From: Sutterella sp047777475
GTDB lineage: Bacteria; Pseudomonadota; Gammaproteobacteria; Burkholderiales; Burkholderiaceae_F
NCBI GenBank assembly: GCA_047777475.1
Contig: JBKEET010000001.1
Span: 556,156-620,155, forward strand
Direction of reading: 5' to 3'
Length of the DNA stretch: 64,000 nt
The position numbers and the translations under genes are program-made. Below the pieces are notes generated by a model. It ran no database searches. It was not told the origin of the DNA and worked only from the letters and a program-made list of their open reading frames with translations. Of this stretch, positions 52,848-60,822 are shown in pieces; position 1 is the stretch's first letter; each line of letters begins with the position of its first letter.

Positions 52848-53078
52848 ATGGCAAAAAACGATTGTTACGATGTTACCCCGTCTCCCAAAGGGGGCTGGCG
52901 AGTTGCCCGCGAAGGGGCTTCCAGAGCAGCAGGGAAATATTCTACGAAAAGGGAAGCCGTTGCCGCAGGCAGGAAAATCAGCCGAAATCAGGGTAAAGAG
53001 TTAATCATCCATAACCGCAATGGCCGCATTTCTCAGAGAGATAGTCACGGTCACGACCCCTATCCTCCGAAGGGTTAG
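52848..53078 (+). CDS. DUF2188 small basic protein
   Basis: A 76-residue protein. CYDVTPSPKGGWRVAREGASRAAGKYSTKREAVAAGRKI, running over residues ~6-45, and ELIIHNRNGRI match the DUF2188 pattern, a small beta-hairpin/helix domain of unknown role that is common near mobile DNA. The ATG at 52848 gives the standard length; the frame is open 288 bases further up, but that part has no family likeness. No good SD is seen. It lies divergent to the AAA-protease operon and next to the broken IS256-family copy. Confidence 0.7.
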   Translation: MAKNDCYDVTPSPKGGWRVAREGASRAAGKYSTKREAVAAGRKISRNQGKELIIHNRNGRISQRDSHGHDPYPPKG

Positions 53079-53158
53079 CCAGTGCTGATTCCCATGCAAG
53101 GAGTGAGCAAAGTGGCTAGCCAATTGCTGAAGCTCCTTTGATAGATTTCAACGATAAA

Positions 53159-53192
53159 ACAGGCCGTAGCTAAAGGACTGCGGCCTGTCTAT
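53159..53192 (+). terminator. Terminator after the DUF2188 gene
   Basis: ACAGGCCGTAG pairs with CTGCGGCCTGT (one G-T) around an eight-base loop, followed by a short CTATT tail. Confidence 0.65.
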
Positions 53193-53225
53193 TCATCAAA
53201 AAAGATGTCAATCTGAAATATAAAA

Positions 53226-54566
53226 GAGTGTGTGGAAAATTTTGTGGGCGGCTCCTCTCAGTTTAATCGAGGTAAGGTGTCAGTCGGTCGCCGAATTCAA
53301 TGGCTAATTCCGATATGGCTGCCTTCCAATACGGCGATGGCCTCAGCCACCGCTTTTCCACTTTTCTGACGGCCAGGTAAAGCAGTTTCATCGCTGCGGT
53401 TTCCGTTGGAAACGACGCCCGCGTTTTGGCCGCTTTCCTGAGATCCCGGTCCAGGCTTTTAATGGCGTTGGTCGTGTAGATCAGCCGCCTGACATTCGGC
53501 GAAAATCAAAGAAGGGAATCACACGGTCCCAGGCATCAAGCCATTGCTTGGCAATGTAAGGATACTTTTTCCCGAGATCCGAGCCGCTGAAATCGTCAAG
53601 AGCCCGGCGGGCTTGCTCGGCATTGACCGCCCTGTAAATCGGCTTCAGGGCTGCCGTGACAGCCTTGTAATCCTTGTAGCTCACCATCTTCAGGCTGTTG
53701 CGGATCAGGTGGATGATGCAGGTCTGCAGCAGCGTTTTGGGAATCGCGGCTTCAAGGGCTTCCTTCATGCCTTTCAGGCCGTCCGTCACGGCGATCAGGA
53801 TGTCGGTCACCCCGCGGTTTTTCAGCTCGTTGAAGACCGCCAGCCAGTATTTGGCACTTTCGTTTTCCGCAATCCACATTCCGAGGACGTCTTTCTTTCC
53901 GTCGGTGTCAATTCCAAGGGCAATATGGACCGCTCTTGGCGTCACGATGCCGTTATCGCCGCGGATTTTTATTCTGATGGCATCAAAGAAAATCACCGGA
54001 TAGACAGGGCTCAGGGGTCGGCTCTGCCATTTTTCCAGTTCCGTCAGTATGGCGTCCGTCACGTCGCTGATGAACTCCGCGCTGGTTTCCATGCCGAACT
54101 CGTCATAAAGAAACCCTTGAATTTCACGGACTGTCATGCCTCTGGCGTAGAGGGCAAGAATCTTTTCGTCGAACCCTTCCAGGTTCCGCTTGTGCTTGGG
54201 AATAATCACGGGTTGGAGGCGGCCCTTGCGGTCCCGGGGCACATCCACTTTGACGCTGCCGACCTTCGGGGATTTCAAGGTTTTGGAGCTGTGGCCGCTA
54301 CGGTCGTTGTCGCCAAGGCGGGCCTCGCCCTTGCCGCAGCCGAGATGGTTTGTCATTTCGCCATCCAGCATTTTCGTCAGCAGCCGGCCCAGCATATGGG
54401 CCATGATGTCCTCATGCTTCGCCTGAGGATTTGATTTCCCGGCTGGACTTTTCATGTCGTCCAGCAGCTGTTCTGCATACTTGTCAAAGGAAGCCGGTTG
54501 GCGCTTCATGTGAGGCTCCTTTTTGAGTAATTATCTCAGAGTACTCACAAAATACGTTACACCTTC
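53226..54566 (-). mobile_element. IS256-family insertion sequence, second copy, transposase broken
   Basis: A 1341-bp inverted relative of the element at 25157. The transposase 3' end is bounded by GAGTGTGTGGAAAATTTTGTG at 53226 and the 5' end by the complementary ACAAAATACGTTACACCTTC ending at 54566. The 5'-side repeat has extra mismatches compared with the first copy. No 8-bp target duplication is seen. Confidence 0.85.
53263..54509 (-). pseudogene. IS256-family transposase, frameshifted
   Basis: The gene starts at 54509 with MKRQPASFDKYAEQLL and matches the intact transposase at 25214 closely, with most changes in the first 35 residues. One base is missing near 53505, where the intact copy has GATTTCTCGCC and this one GATTTTCGCC. 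The frame then reads a short wrong tail (RRMSGG) instead of SPNVRRLIYTTNAIE, so the catalytic Glu region is lost. The remaining codons to the TAA at 53263 are still present in the other frame. It could be moved in trans by the intact copy. Confidence 0.9.
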
Positions 54567-54570
54567 CAGG

Positions 54571-54592
54571 TGTGAGTTGAACTCACAAAATA
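54571..54592. repeat. Palindrome and repeated IS-end motif next to the second IS256-family copy
   Basis: TGTGAGTTGAACTCACA (54571-54587) is a perfect palindrome around one base. Its right arm continues as ACTCACAAAATA (54581-54592), which is also found inside the adjacent IS end at 54543-54554. It may be a leftover IS end or an operator for the acetyltransferase gene. Confidence 0.45.
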
Positions 54593-54674
54593 TTTAGCTT
54601 TAAAAATAAGCTTCTTCACTTCCGCTGGTCTTTATAATCCTCGCTTCGTACGACTTTAATAAGGAAAGCCGATC

Positions 54675-55160
54675 ATGTTTTCCGTGCGCTCCGTAACTCC
54701 CAACGACCTTGACGCGCTCACTGACATCGAAGCTAAAAGCTTCCCGCCTGCCGAGAAGGCTACGAGGGAGAGCTTCGCCGCGCGCCTTGCGGTGTTCCCT
54801 GAGTGCTTCATTCTGCTCCTTGAGGACGGCAGGCCCGTGGGGCTCATCGACGGCATGGCGACCGACAGCCCGGTGATCGAGGACGTGATGTTCGAGGACG
54901 CCACGCTGCACAATCCCAAGGGTGCCTGGCAGTCGATCTTCGGCTTTTGCGTGCTGCCCGAAGTGCGCGGCAAGGGCGGCGCGCCGATCCTTATGAAGGC
55001 GTTCATCGACAAGGCGAAAAAAGAGGGACGGAAGGGCGTTACGCTCACCTGCAAGGATCGCCTGATAAAGTATTACGAAAAATACGGTTTCAAGCTGCTC
55101 GGCAAGTCCGCTTCGGTGCACGGCGGCGCGGTATGGTACGACATGGCGCTCACGTTCTGA
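54675..55160 (+). CDS. GNAT-family N-acetyltransferase
   Basis: A 161-residue acetyl-CoA-dependent acetyltransferase. VRSVTPNDLDALTDIEAKSFPP is the first strand-helix unit; IFGFCVLPEVRGKGGAPILMKAFIDKAK carries the pyrophosphate loop (RGKGGA, the [RQ]xxGx[GA] motif); YYEKYGFKLLGKS is the closing motif. AAGGAAAG precedes the ATG at 54675. It is a single gene. The substrate is unknown; the sequence is not specific enough to separate a small-molecule from a protein acetylase. Confidence 0.88.
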   Translation: MFSVRSVTPNDLDALTDIEAKSFPPAEKATRESFAARLAVFPECFILLLEDGRPVGLIDGMATDSPVIEDVMFEDATLHNPKGAWQSIFGFCVLPEVRGKGGAPILMKAFIDKAKKEGRKGVTLTCKDRLIKYYEKYGFKLLGKSASVHGGAVWYDMALTF

Positions 55161-55240
55161 AGCCTGCGCGCGAGCATAAAAGAAACCCACTTGCCGCATA
55201 CATAAAAAGTATTGCAGAGCCGATCCCTGCTGTTAAACTA

Positions 55241-55397
55241 AGCGGAGCCGAGTCCGAGAGGGACGGCGGGCGTCAGCCGCCCGTCCTCTGCTTCGGCGGG
55301 CATCCCGCTGCGCGTCCCCGCTTATTTGCGCGCAGAGTCCCCTGTTCGCCATTGCAGAGCCTCCGGCTCCGGGTAAAGTTTTTTATAGGAGATGACA
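55241..55397 (+). promoter_or_regulatory. GC-rich structured leader of the rubrerythrin gene
   Basis: Between the acetyltransferase and rubrerythrin genes a TTGCAG/GTTAAACT-like promoter (55213-55239) is followed by ~155 bases of GC-rich sequence rich in inverted repeats. CGGAGCCG (starting near 55243) can pair with CGGCTCCG (near 55370), enclosing an internal GGGACGG/CCGTCC hairpin. AGGAG at 55387-55391 is the ribosome site. A long folded 5' leader for an abundant stress protein is likely; a specific riboswitch class is not recognised. Confidence 0.4.
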
Positions 55398-55967
55398 ATG
55401 AAATATCGTTGCACCGTTTGCGGCTATATCTATGACGAAGAGAAGGAAGGCGTGAAGTTCGCCGACCTGCCCGCGAACTGGACCTGCCCGACCTGCCATG
55501 AACCGAAGTCGAAGTTCGTGCCGGTCGAAGGCGAGATGACCTGGGCTTCCGAGCACGTTCTCGGCGTTGCCAAGGGAGCTCCCGAAGACATCCTCAAGGA
55601 TCTCCGCGCCAACTTCACGGGCGAGTGCTCCGAAGTCGGCATGTATCTGGCTATGTCCCGCGTTGCTTTCCGCGAAGGCTACCCGGAGATCGGCCTGTAC
55701 TATGAGAAGGCCGCTCACGAAGAGGCTGAGCACGCTTCCAAGTTCGCCGAGCTGCTTGGCGAAGTGCTGACCAACTCCACGAAGAAGAACCTCGAGATGC
55801 GCGTCGAGGCCGAGAACGGTGCTACCGCAGGCAAGACGGATCTCGCCAAGCGCGCCAAGGCCGCTGGTCTGGATGCGATTCACGACACGGTCCACGAGAT
55901 GGCCCGCGATGAAGCCCGTCACGGCCGCGCCTTCAAGGGCCTGCTTGACCGCTACTTCGGCAAGTAA
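55398..55967 (+). CDS. Rubrerythrin with N-terminal rubredoxin domain
   Basis: A 189-residue cytosolic peroxidase of the reverse-rubrerythrin layout: the rubredoxin domain comes first (Cys5/Cys8 and Cys30/Cys33, MKYRCTVCGYIYDE and WTCPTC), then a ferritin-like diiron domain with ECSEVGMYLAMS, HEEAEHASKF and DEARHGRAFKG holding the carboxylate and His ligands. It reduces hydrogen peroxide to water and guards anaerobes. The ATG at 55398 lies six bases after AGGAG; the ATG at 55392 is too close to it. It is followed by a shared terminator. Strong codon bias suggests high expression. Confidence 0.93.
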   Translation: MKYRCTVCGYIYDEEKEGVKFADLPANWTCPTCHEPKSKFVPVEGEMTWASEHVLGVAKGAPEDILKDLRANFTGECSEVGMYLAMSRVAFREGYPEIGLYYEKAAHEEAEHASKFAELLGEVLTNSTKKNLEMRVEAENGATAGKTDLAKRAKAAGLDAIHDTVHEMARDEARHGRAFKGLLDRYFGK

Positions 55968-56009
55968 TCCGCTGCGGCGCCTGAGCGCCGCCTAGCGTGC
56001 CGAAACGCA

Positions 56010-56052
56010 AAGGCCGTCCGCTTTCCGGTTCGGAAGCGGGCGGCCTTGTTTT
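56010..56052. terminator. Bidirectional terminator between rubrerythrin and MBL-fold genes
   Basis: A 17-bp GC-rich stem (56010-56027 with 56031-56047, two mismatches) with TTGTTTT on the plus side. It sits between convergent genes. Confidence 0.88.
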
Positions 56053-56074
56053 GTGCGCTGTGGTTTTGTGCCGG

Positions 56075-57223
56075 TCAGGCCGTCTTTTGGCCTGCTGCGG
56101 GCTCGAGCCCTTCCCACCACGCCGTGCTCACTGCGGAGCCGTCGAGCGGCAGCGGCTCCCCGATTCTCGGCGTCAGCAGGTGAAGGCCGAGTTCGCGTGC
56201 GGAGGCTTCGGCGTGCTTGAGCGGATCGTCCCAGGCGTGCTTGCAGAGGCAGTACTTCGAGTTGTGGATGGTGACGAGACTCTTGGCGTTCAGCAAAGCC
56301 GCCGTCTTCTTCCAGTCTTCCGGCAACAGGTGAACGCCCGGCCAGTCTGCATCGTACTGGCCGTTTTCCAGAAAGGCGAGGTCGAGCGGCCCGAAGGCTT
56401 CGGCGATCTTTGCAAAGTGGCCGCCTGCGGCCGAGTCGCCCGAGTGATAGATCGTCGCGCCGCCGCCCTGCAGCACGAAGCCAGCCCAGAGCGTCTGGGC
56501 GGCAGGTCCCGTCATGCGGCGGCCCGAGAAGTGCTGCGAGGGCACGCAGGTGAGCGTGAGGCCTCCGAAACGGGTGCTCTCCCACCAGTCGAGCTCCGTG
56601 ATGCGGTCGGCTTCCCAGCCCCAGCGCTCGAAGTGCGCGCCGACGCCGAGCGGCATCGCGGCGTGCTTTACCTTGTCCCTGAGCACGGAGACCGTGCGGT
56701 AGTCGAGGTGGTCGTAATGGTCGTGCGTGATGATGAGGAGGTCCGCCTCGGGCATGTCGGCCGGCTGATAAATGCCCGCTCCCCTGAAAGGCTCGAAAAA
56801 GCCACGCGTCGGGAACGCGGCGGTGAGCGCAGGATCGATGAGGATGCGAAGCCCCGCAAAGCGCAGGAAAACGCCCGAATGCCCGAGCCAGACGAAGCGG
56901 TCGGCCCCGAGCGAGGCGAGGTCGGTCTTCACCGAAGGGATCGCCACGGAGGGCTTCCTGCGGGGATTGCCGCCGAAGAAAAAGTCGCGCATCACCGCGG
57001 TCTGCGATTTCGGGTGCTCCGGGAGGCGCATCGGCTCAAGGTTGCGAAAGCCGCCGTCGCGCCAGTTTGGCGAAGCGCGAAGCCGCTCGAGGCGCTTGCC
57101 GGAGGGCACGCCGCCGAACTCGTCGCCCGAGAGAAAGGCTGCCGCGCCCGCGGCGGTGCCGGCCACTGCGCCGGCCGCGATCGTGCCGATGAGGAAGCGG
57201 CGGCGGGATGGTGAAATGCTCAT
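56075..57223 (-). CDS. Exported metallo-beta-lactamase-fold hydrolase
   Basis: A 382-residue zinc hydrolase. The N-terminus SPSRRRFLIGTIAAG is a Tat-type signal. The metal site is ITHDHYDHLDY (HxHxDH), followed by SQHFSGR, IYHSGDSAAGGHF and TIHNSKYCL. FVWLGHSGVFLRFAGLRILIDPAL resembles the UlaG / NAPE-phospholipase D group, which cleaves phosphodiester or lactone bonds; HSGVFLR is typical. It is a single gene between terminators. It would act in the periplasm, possibly on a lipid. The exact substrate is not predictable. Confidence 0.85.
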   Translation of the reverse strand: MSISPSRRRFLIGTIAAGAVAGTAAGAAAFLSGDEFGGVPSGKRLERLRASPNWRDGGFRNLEPMRLPEHPKSQTAVMRDFFFGGNPRRKPSVAIPSVKTDLASLGADRFVWLGHSGVFLRFAGLRILIDPALTAAFPTRGFFEPFRGAGIYQPADMPEADLLIITHDHYDHLDYRTVSVLRDKVKHAAMPLGVGAHFERWGWEADRITELDWWESTRFGGLTLTCVPSQHFSGRRMTGPAAQTLWAGFVLQGGGATIYHSGDSAAGGHFAKIAEAFGPLDLAFLENGQYDADWPGVHLLPEDWKKTAALLNAKSLVTIHNSKYCLCKHAWDDPLKHAEASARELGLHLLTPRIGEPLPLDGSAVSTAWWEGLEPAAGQKTA

Positions 57224-57346
57224 TTGGAATCGGTCCCTGCTGAATGTTCTTTTGTCCGATAGGGATCATTTTGACCTGCGGGGCGTGTTTTGGCGTGCCC
57301 GATCGTAGCGGAGTTCGGGCCGATCCTCTCAGAGGAAGGAGGCCTG

Positions 57347-57949
57347 TCAGCCGATGCCGTCAATCGAGATGCGGCTCACGGCGCGGCCGTAGATTTTGAC
57401 GGAAGAGGCGGGGACGGTTTCGGTGGTGCTCCAGCGGCGGGCGTCGCAGCGGATTTCGACGGTGCCGTTCGTGAGCGGCTGCAGGCGGCGCAGCACAGGG
57501 GTGCCCTGGAGGTCAATGAGATAGACGCCGCCCACGGCGGGATTGGTGAGCAGGCGGTTCACGACGACGGTGTCGCCGGGGCGAACCGTCGGCACCATGT
57601 CGCCGAGGCGCTGCGTGAAAAGCGCGAGGTTTTCGGGTGCGCCGCCGAAGAAGTGCTGGGCGCTTCTGTCGGAAAGGGCGATCCCGAAGCTGCGGTCCGG
57701 ATCGGTGCCGGGGAGCGGCCGCAGCACCGCGCCTTCGCGCTCGAACTCGCTCCCGAAGGTGAGCCACTGCGGGGAGACGCCGAAAATCTTGGCCATATGC
57801 TCAAGGTGCTCGATTTTGGGCACGGCCTGGTTGTGGCACCATTTCGAGATCGAAGGCTGCGCAATGCCGATGCGGCGCGCAAGCTCCCGCATCGAAATGC
57901 CGGAGCGCCTGAGCTCTGAAGTGATACGTTGTCCTAAAGTGGTCTGCAT
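57347..57949 (-). CDS. XRE/S24-like repressor lacking the catalytic serine
   Basis: A 200-residue LexA/CI-type regulator. Residues ~5-60 are an XRE helix-turn-helix (MRELARRIGIAQPSISKWCHN). The C-terminal S24 fold is recognisable from GDMVPTVRPGDTVVVN and VYLIDLQGTPVLRRLQPL, but the usual GDSMxPT has lost its catalytic Ser (GDMVPT) and the Lys of VKRL is replaced (VLRRL). It should therefore dimerise but not self-cleave. No prophage genes are nearby. It may be a domesticated phage repressor acting on its own promoter or on the divergent genes. Confidence 0.83.
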   Translation of the reverse strand: MQTTLGQRITSELRRSGISMRELARRIGIAQPSISKWCHNQAVPKIEHLEHMAKIFGVSPQWLTFGSEFEREGAVLRPLPGTDPDRSFGIALSDRSAQHFFGGAPENLALFTQRLGDMVPTVRPGDTVVVNRLLTNPAVGGVYLIDLQGTPVLRRLQPLTNGTVEIRCDARRWSTTETVPASSVKIYGRAVSRISIDGIG

Positions 57950-58555
57950 GTTTGAAGGGTGAAGGGCCGTAATCGGCCGCCGAGACGCGCGAAATGCGTT
58001 CAGCAGGCTGAATTCAAAATTTCCAGTGCGAAACCCGCTGTTGACGGATTCCGTGTCGGAAGTGCTCTGCGCCGAACGGCAGCTTTGTCCCTCAGCGCCT
58101 CGGCTTCATCGCAACCTGCTGATAATTCGATATTTTGTTATATCAAAGTCATCGTCAATAAGAAAGATTCTATAGCGTTTTTCAAAATCTCGCCGTGCAG
58201 CGCACAAGTGATATCTAACAGGAAAACTTACAGAACGCCGGACTGTTAAAAATTGCTGTTAATCAAAAATCCACGGGCTGAAGAATCCTGCAACGGGGCG
58301 GTGCGGGAAAGGGCGGTCCGAAGGCCGCACGCCGTGCCGTGCGGTTCTTGGGGCGGCACAAGTGCGTAAAGAAAAAGGTGCAGGAGGGCGGATTGTTGCG
58401 AAGAGGTCATAAAAGAGTCCCTCCGAGAGAAAAAGAGAAGAAGGGATCTCGTAAAAGTGCCGCGAAGTGTGTAGAATCAGATTAACCCTTTCGGGTACGA
58501 AACAATAAAGGGCGGCAAAGCCGCCTGTTACCCTCTTTTGATACGGAGCCCCGTT
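57950..58555. other. Gene-free stretch upstream of the HipB-like gene
   Basis: About 600 bases without a supported gene; a 96-codon open frame at 57959 has no SD and low-complexity content. The region contains AT-rich patches (58120-58290) that could hold the divergent promoters. GGGCGGCAAAGCCGCC at 58510-58525 is a small palindrome near the end. Confidence 0.4.
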
Positions 58556-59110
58556 ATGGCGGATAACGCCTCAGACAAGCAGGAACGCCCGGGCCGGCTC
58601 ACCGAGTCGGTGCGGCGCACCGTTCGCACGAAGCGCGTTATTATCCGCAGCGTGCGCGAGCTCGGTGCGCTGCTTCGCGTGGCGCGCTGCCGGCTCAATA
58701 TGTCGCAGAGCGACGCCGCGGTGTGCTGCGGCGTCGGCCGCCGCTTCTACGTGGAGCTCGAGAACGGCAAGCCGTCCGTGCGCCTTGACAAGGTGTTCGA
58801 CGTGCTCAACGCCCTGGGCCTCAACCTGGCGCTCGGCGGCCCCGGCACGGCCTTCACCGTTGATGAACTCGCGAGCGCCTCCCTGAAGCAGGACGCTGAC
58901 GAGCCCGAGCACGTGTGGGAAGCCGAGTTCGTGAAGGGGCTCGATGCGCCTTACACCGAGGATCCCGCCGAAAAGAAGCCGACGCGCGGCCGCCGCACGG
59001 GCAGCGTGGCGATCCGCTACCGCCGCAAGAGCGGCGTCAATTCCGAGGACGGCAAGATCCAGTTCCGTCCCGAGAACGATGCCGCCGAAACCGGCAAGGC
59101 ATCCCGATAA
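58556..59110 (+). CDS. Lone HipB-like XRE antitoxin/regulator
   Basis: A 184-residue DNA-binding protein. Residues ~35-100 are a HipB-type helix-turn-helix: ELGALLRVARCRLNMSQSDAAVCCGVGRRFYVELENGKPSVRLDKVFDVLNALGLNL covers that span. The N-terminus is basic, and a ~75-residue basic/acidic C-terminal tail (PTRGRRTGSVAIRYRRKSG) is unusual. ATG 58556 is chosen; a TTG 18 bases earlier adds six residues only. HipB proteins normally precede a HipA gene; here a terminator follows and the nearest HipA is convergent with its own HipB. A stand-alone regulator or the remains of a second pair. Confidence 0.75.
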   Translation: MADNASDKQERPGRLTESVRRTVRTKRVIIRSVRELGALLRVARCRLNMSQSDAAVCCGVGRRFYVELENGKPSVRLDKVFDVLNALGLNLALGGPGTAFTVDELASASLKQDADEPEHVWEAEFVKGLDAPYTEDPAEKKPTRGRRTGSVAIRYRRKSGVNSEDGKIQFRPENDAAETGKASR

Positions 59111-59131
59111 GAATTCCCTATCGCATATTCA

Positions 59132-59157
59132 AAGCCCGGCTTGGCCGGGCTTTTTTC
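59132..59157. terminator. Terminator after the HipB-like gene
   Basis: AAGCCCGGC and GCCGGGCTT make a perfect 9-bp stem with a two-base loop, followed by TTTTTTC. Confidence 0.88.
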
Positions 59158-59245
59158 ATGCCGAAATATTGACGGAAGCAACAGATTCCGGTGCGGAAAC
59201 TCCCAAAAGCGATGAAGCTTTGAGAGATAAAAAGGCAATGAATTT

Positions 59246-60499
59246 TTAGAAATCCGTTTGAAAGGCCTGAGACATATAGGCAATTTCACGCGCATCGGCC
59301 CCGACCTCGACGGCGATCGCATCCCAGCCCGAAAGCACGCGCTTCATGTCGGAAAGCATCGCTTTGGCATCGCGGCTGCTGACGCCGAAGTAGCGCGACA
59401 GCGTCACGGCTGCATCGGTTGATGGAATCGGCCGCCGGCCGTCGGCAGTGAGCTGCACGCCCGCCGTTTCGCCGAGGGCAAAGCCCTGCGCGGGTGCCAG
59501 GCGCCAGCCATAAGCCTCGCGCGTGAAGAGCGTTTCGCGGCCCGTGATGCCCGCCGAACCCGTGAGGAGCCTGAAGAGCATGCGCCGGAAGAGCTGCGGC
59601 AGGTCTTCGGAAGGTGACGCGCCTTCACGGTTCAGGATGTCGGCAAGCTCAAGGATGCCGGGTGCCCTGCGGGCTCCGGGTTCCCCTGAGGGATGCACCG
59701 AAAGCGCTGCGCCCGTAAGCGCAAAGAGGGGGCGGGCGTCGCCGCCGCGGTCGGCGCGGGAGGAAACCAGCACCGATTCGCCCATCTGGTGAAGCAGTTC
59801 GGATTTGACGCAGCGAATGCCGCAGCGCTCTGCAAGAACCAGCGAAAAGTGCCGCCAGAGCGGCAGGTCGGTTTCATCCGAAAGCGTGCGGATCAGCGCT
59901 TCAACCGGCTCGCCGCTTCTGTCCATGGCAAAGCGCAGTTTCGGCCCCGGCAGCGTGACGGCACGGCGAAGCAATTGGCATTCATTTAAACGCGCTTTGC
60001 CGCGCTCATAGGCATGGGCCGAGTAAACGAGGTCATCCATTTGCGCCGCGACGGAAACCGGCTCGGCCGCAGGGGTTTCGGAGGTGCCGGAAGGGTAAAT
60101 CGCCGCCGCGCCGAAACTTTGGCCCGAATCGGGCAGCAAAACAGAGAGGGCTTCGTCATCCGATGCGCCTTCGATCAGCCTCTGGTCGACCAGTTCTTCT
60201 TTATAGAGAGGAAGGACCGCCGTCGGGAGGGCGCGGTCTTCGAGAAAAGCAAAGAGCCGATGCCCCGGAGCGGGACGCTGCGGAGCGGTCACGAGGGGAA
60301 GATCGGCTCCGATCGAAAATCCGTCGTCGAGCCAGGCGGCGTCGTACTGAAAAACGGGTTCCGACCCGGCTAAACCCCTCATATGTGCTGAAGATACCGA
60401 ACGGGAACTCTTATTAGCACCGAAACGAAGCCTTCCGATGAGGCGAGGGGCTTCGCCGCGGGTTTTGACATCATAAAATCGCATGGCTGAGAGCATCAA
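59246..60499 (-). CDS. HipA-family protein with degenerate kinase motifs
   Basis: A 417-residue HipA homologue. The N-terminal subdomain features are present (IGRLRFG, FQYDAAWLDDGFSIGADLPL). In the kinase core the P-loop-like segment is reduced to TLPGPKLRF, SSRADRGGD stands for the ERFDR motif, and the catalytic GNxDxHxxN is replaced by TGSAGITGRETLF; the metal-binding PxYD is PAQGF. With catalytic Asp, Asn and metal Asp all missing, it should not phosphorylate GltX as E. coli HipA does. It starts at 60499, overlapping hipB by four bases. It may be a co-repressor or an inactivated toxin. Confidence 0.78.
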   Translation of the reverse strand: MMLSAMRFYDVKTRGEAPRLIGRLRFGANKSSRSVSSAHMRGLAGSEPVFQYDAAWLDDGFSIGADLPLVTAPQRPAPGHRLFAFLEDRALPTAVLPLYKEELVDQRLIEGASDDEALSVLLPDSGQSFGAAAIYPSGTSETPAAEPVSVAAQMDDLVYSAHAYERGKARLNECQLLRRAVTLPGPKLRFAMDRSGEPVEALIRTLSDETDLPLWRHFSLVLAERCGIRCVKSELLHQMGESVLVSSRADRGGDARPLFALTGAALSVHPSGEPGARRAPGILELADILNREGASPSEDLPQLFRRMLFRLLTGSAGITGRETLFTREAYGWRLAPAQGFALGETAGVQLTADGRRPIPSTDAAVTLSRYFGVSSRDAKAMLSDMKRVLSGWDAIAVEVGADAREIAYMSQAFQTDF

Positions 60500-60813
60500 A
60501 TTTGTTGTTTTTCGGTTTTGCGAGTGCGGATGCGGCGGGGTAGGCGTTTCTCCTCGAGCATGAGTCCGGCCTCATCCGCGGAAGCGGCTGCGACGTCCGA
60601 AAGAGGTGATCCGAGCCCGATCGCCTGGAGCACGGCGGCGATGTTGCCGATCGAAACGCCGCAGTCGCCGTTTTCGATTTTGGAGAGGGTGTTCATCGAA
60701 ATGCCGGCTCTTTCTGCCACGGCAGACTGGGGGAGGCGGCGGCGCAGACGGGCGCTTTTGATGTTCAGACCGAGCGTCCGAACGGATTCTTCAACGGCAA
60801 ATGACGGTCTCAT
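60496..60813 (-). CDS. HipB-like antitoxin
   Basis: A 105-residue XRE-family protein. LGLNIKSARLRRRLPQSAVAERAGISMNTLSKIENGD is the helix-turn-helix over residues ~15-52, followed by a short dimerisation part and a basic tail (RRIRTRKTEKQQ). It is the first gene of the hipBA-type pair. HipB proteins bind palindromes in their own promoter and neutralise HipA. The promoter region holds repeated TATAGTGCGT elements. Confidence 0.83.
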   Translation of the reverse strand: MRPSFAVEESVRTLGLNIKSARLRRRLPQSAVAERAGISMNTLSKIENGDCGVSIGNIAAVLQAIGLGSPLSDVAAASADEAGLMLEEKRLPRRIRTRKTEKQQI

Positions 60814-60822
60814 AACTAAACT

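Noticed and set aside
57959..58249. A 96-codon plus-strand open frame
   Set aside because: Composition and lack of SD indicate chance; no family recognised.
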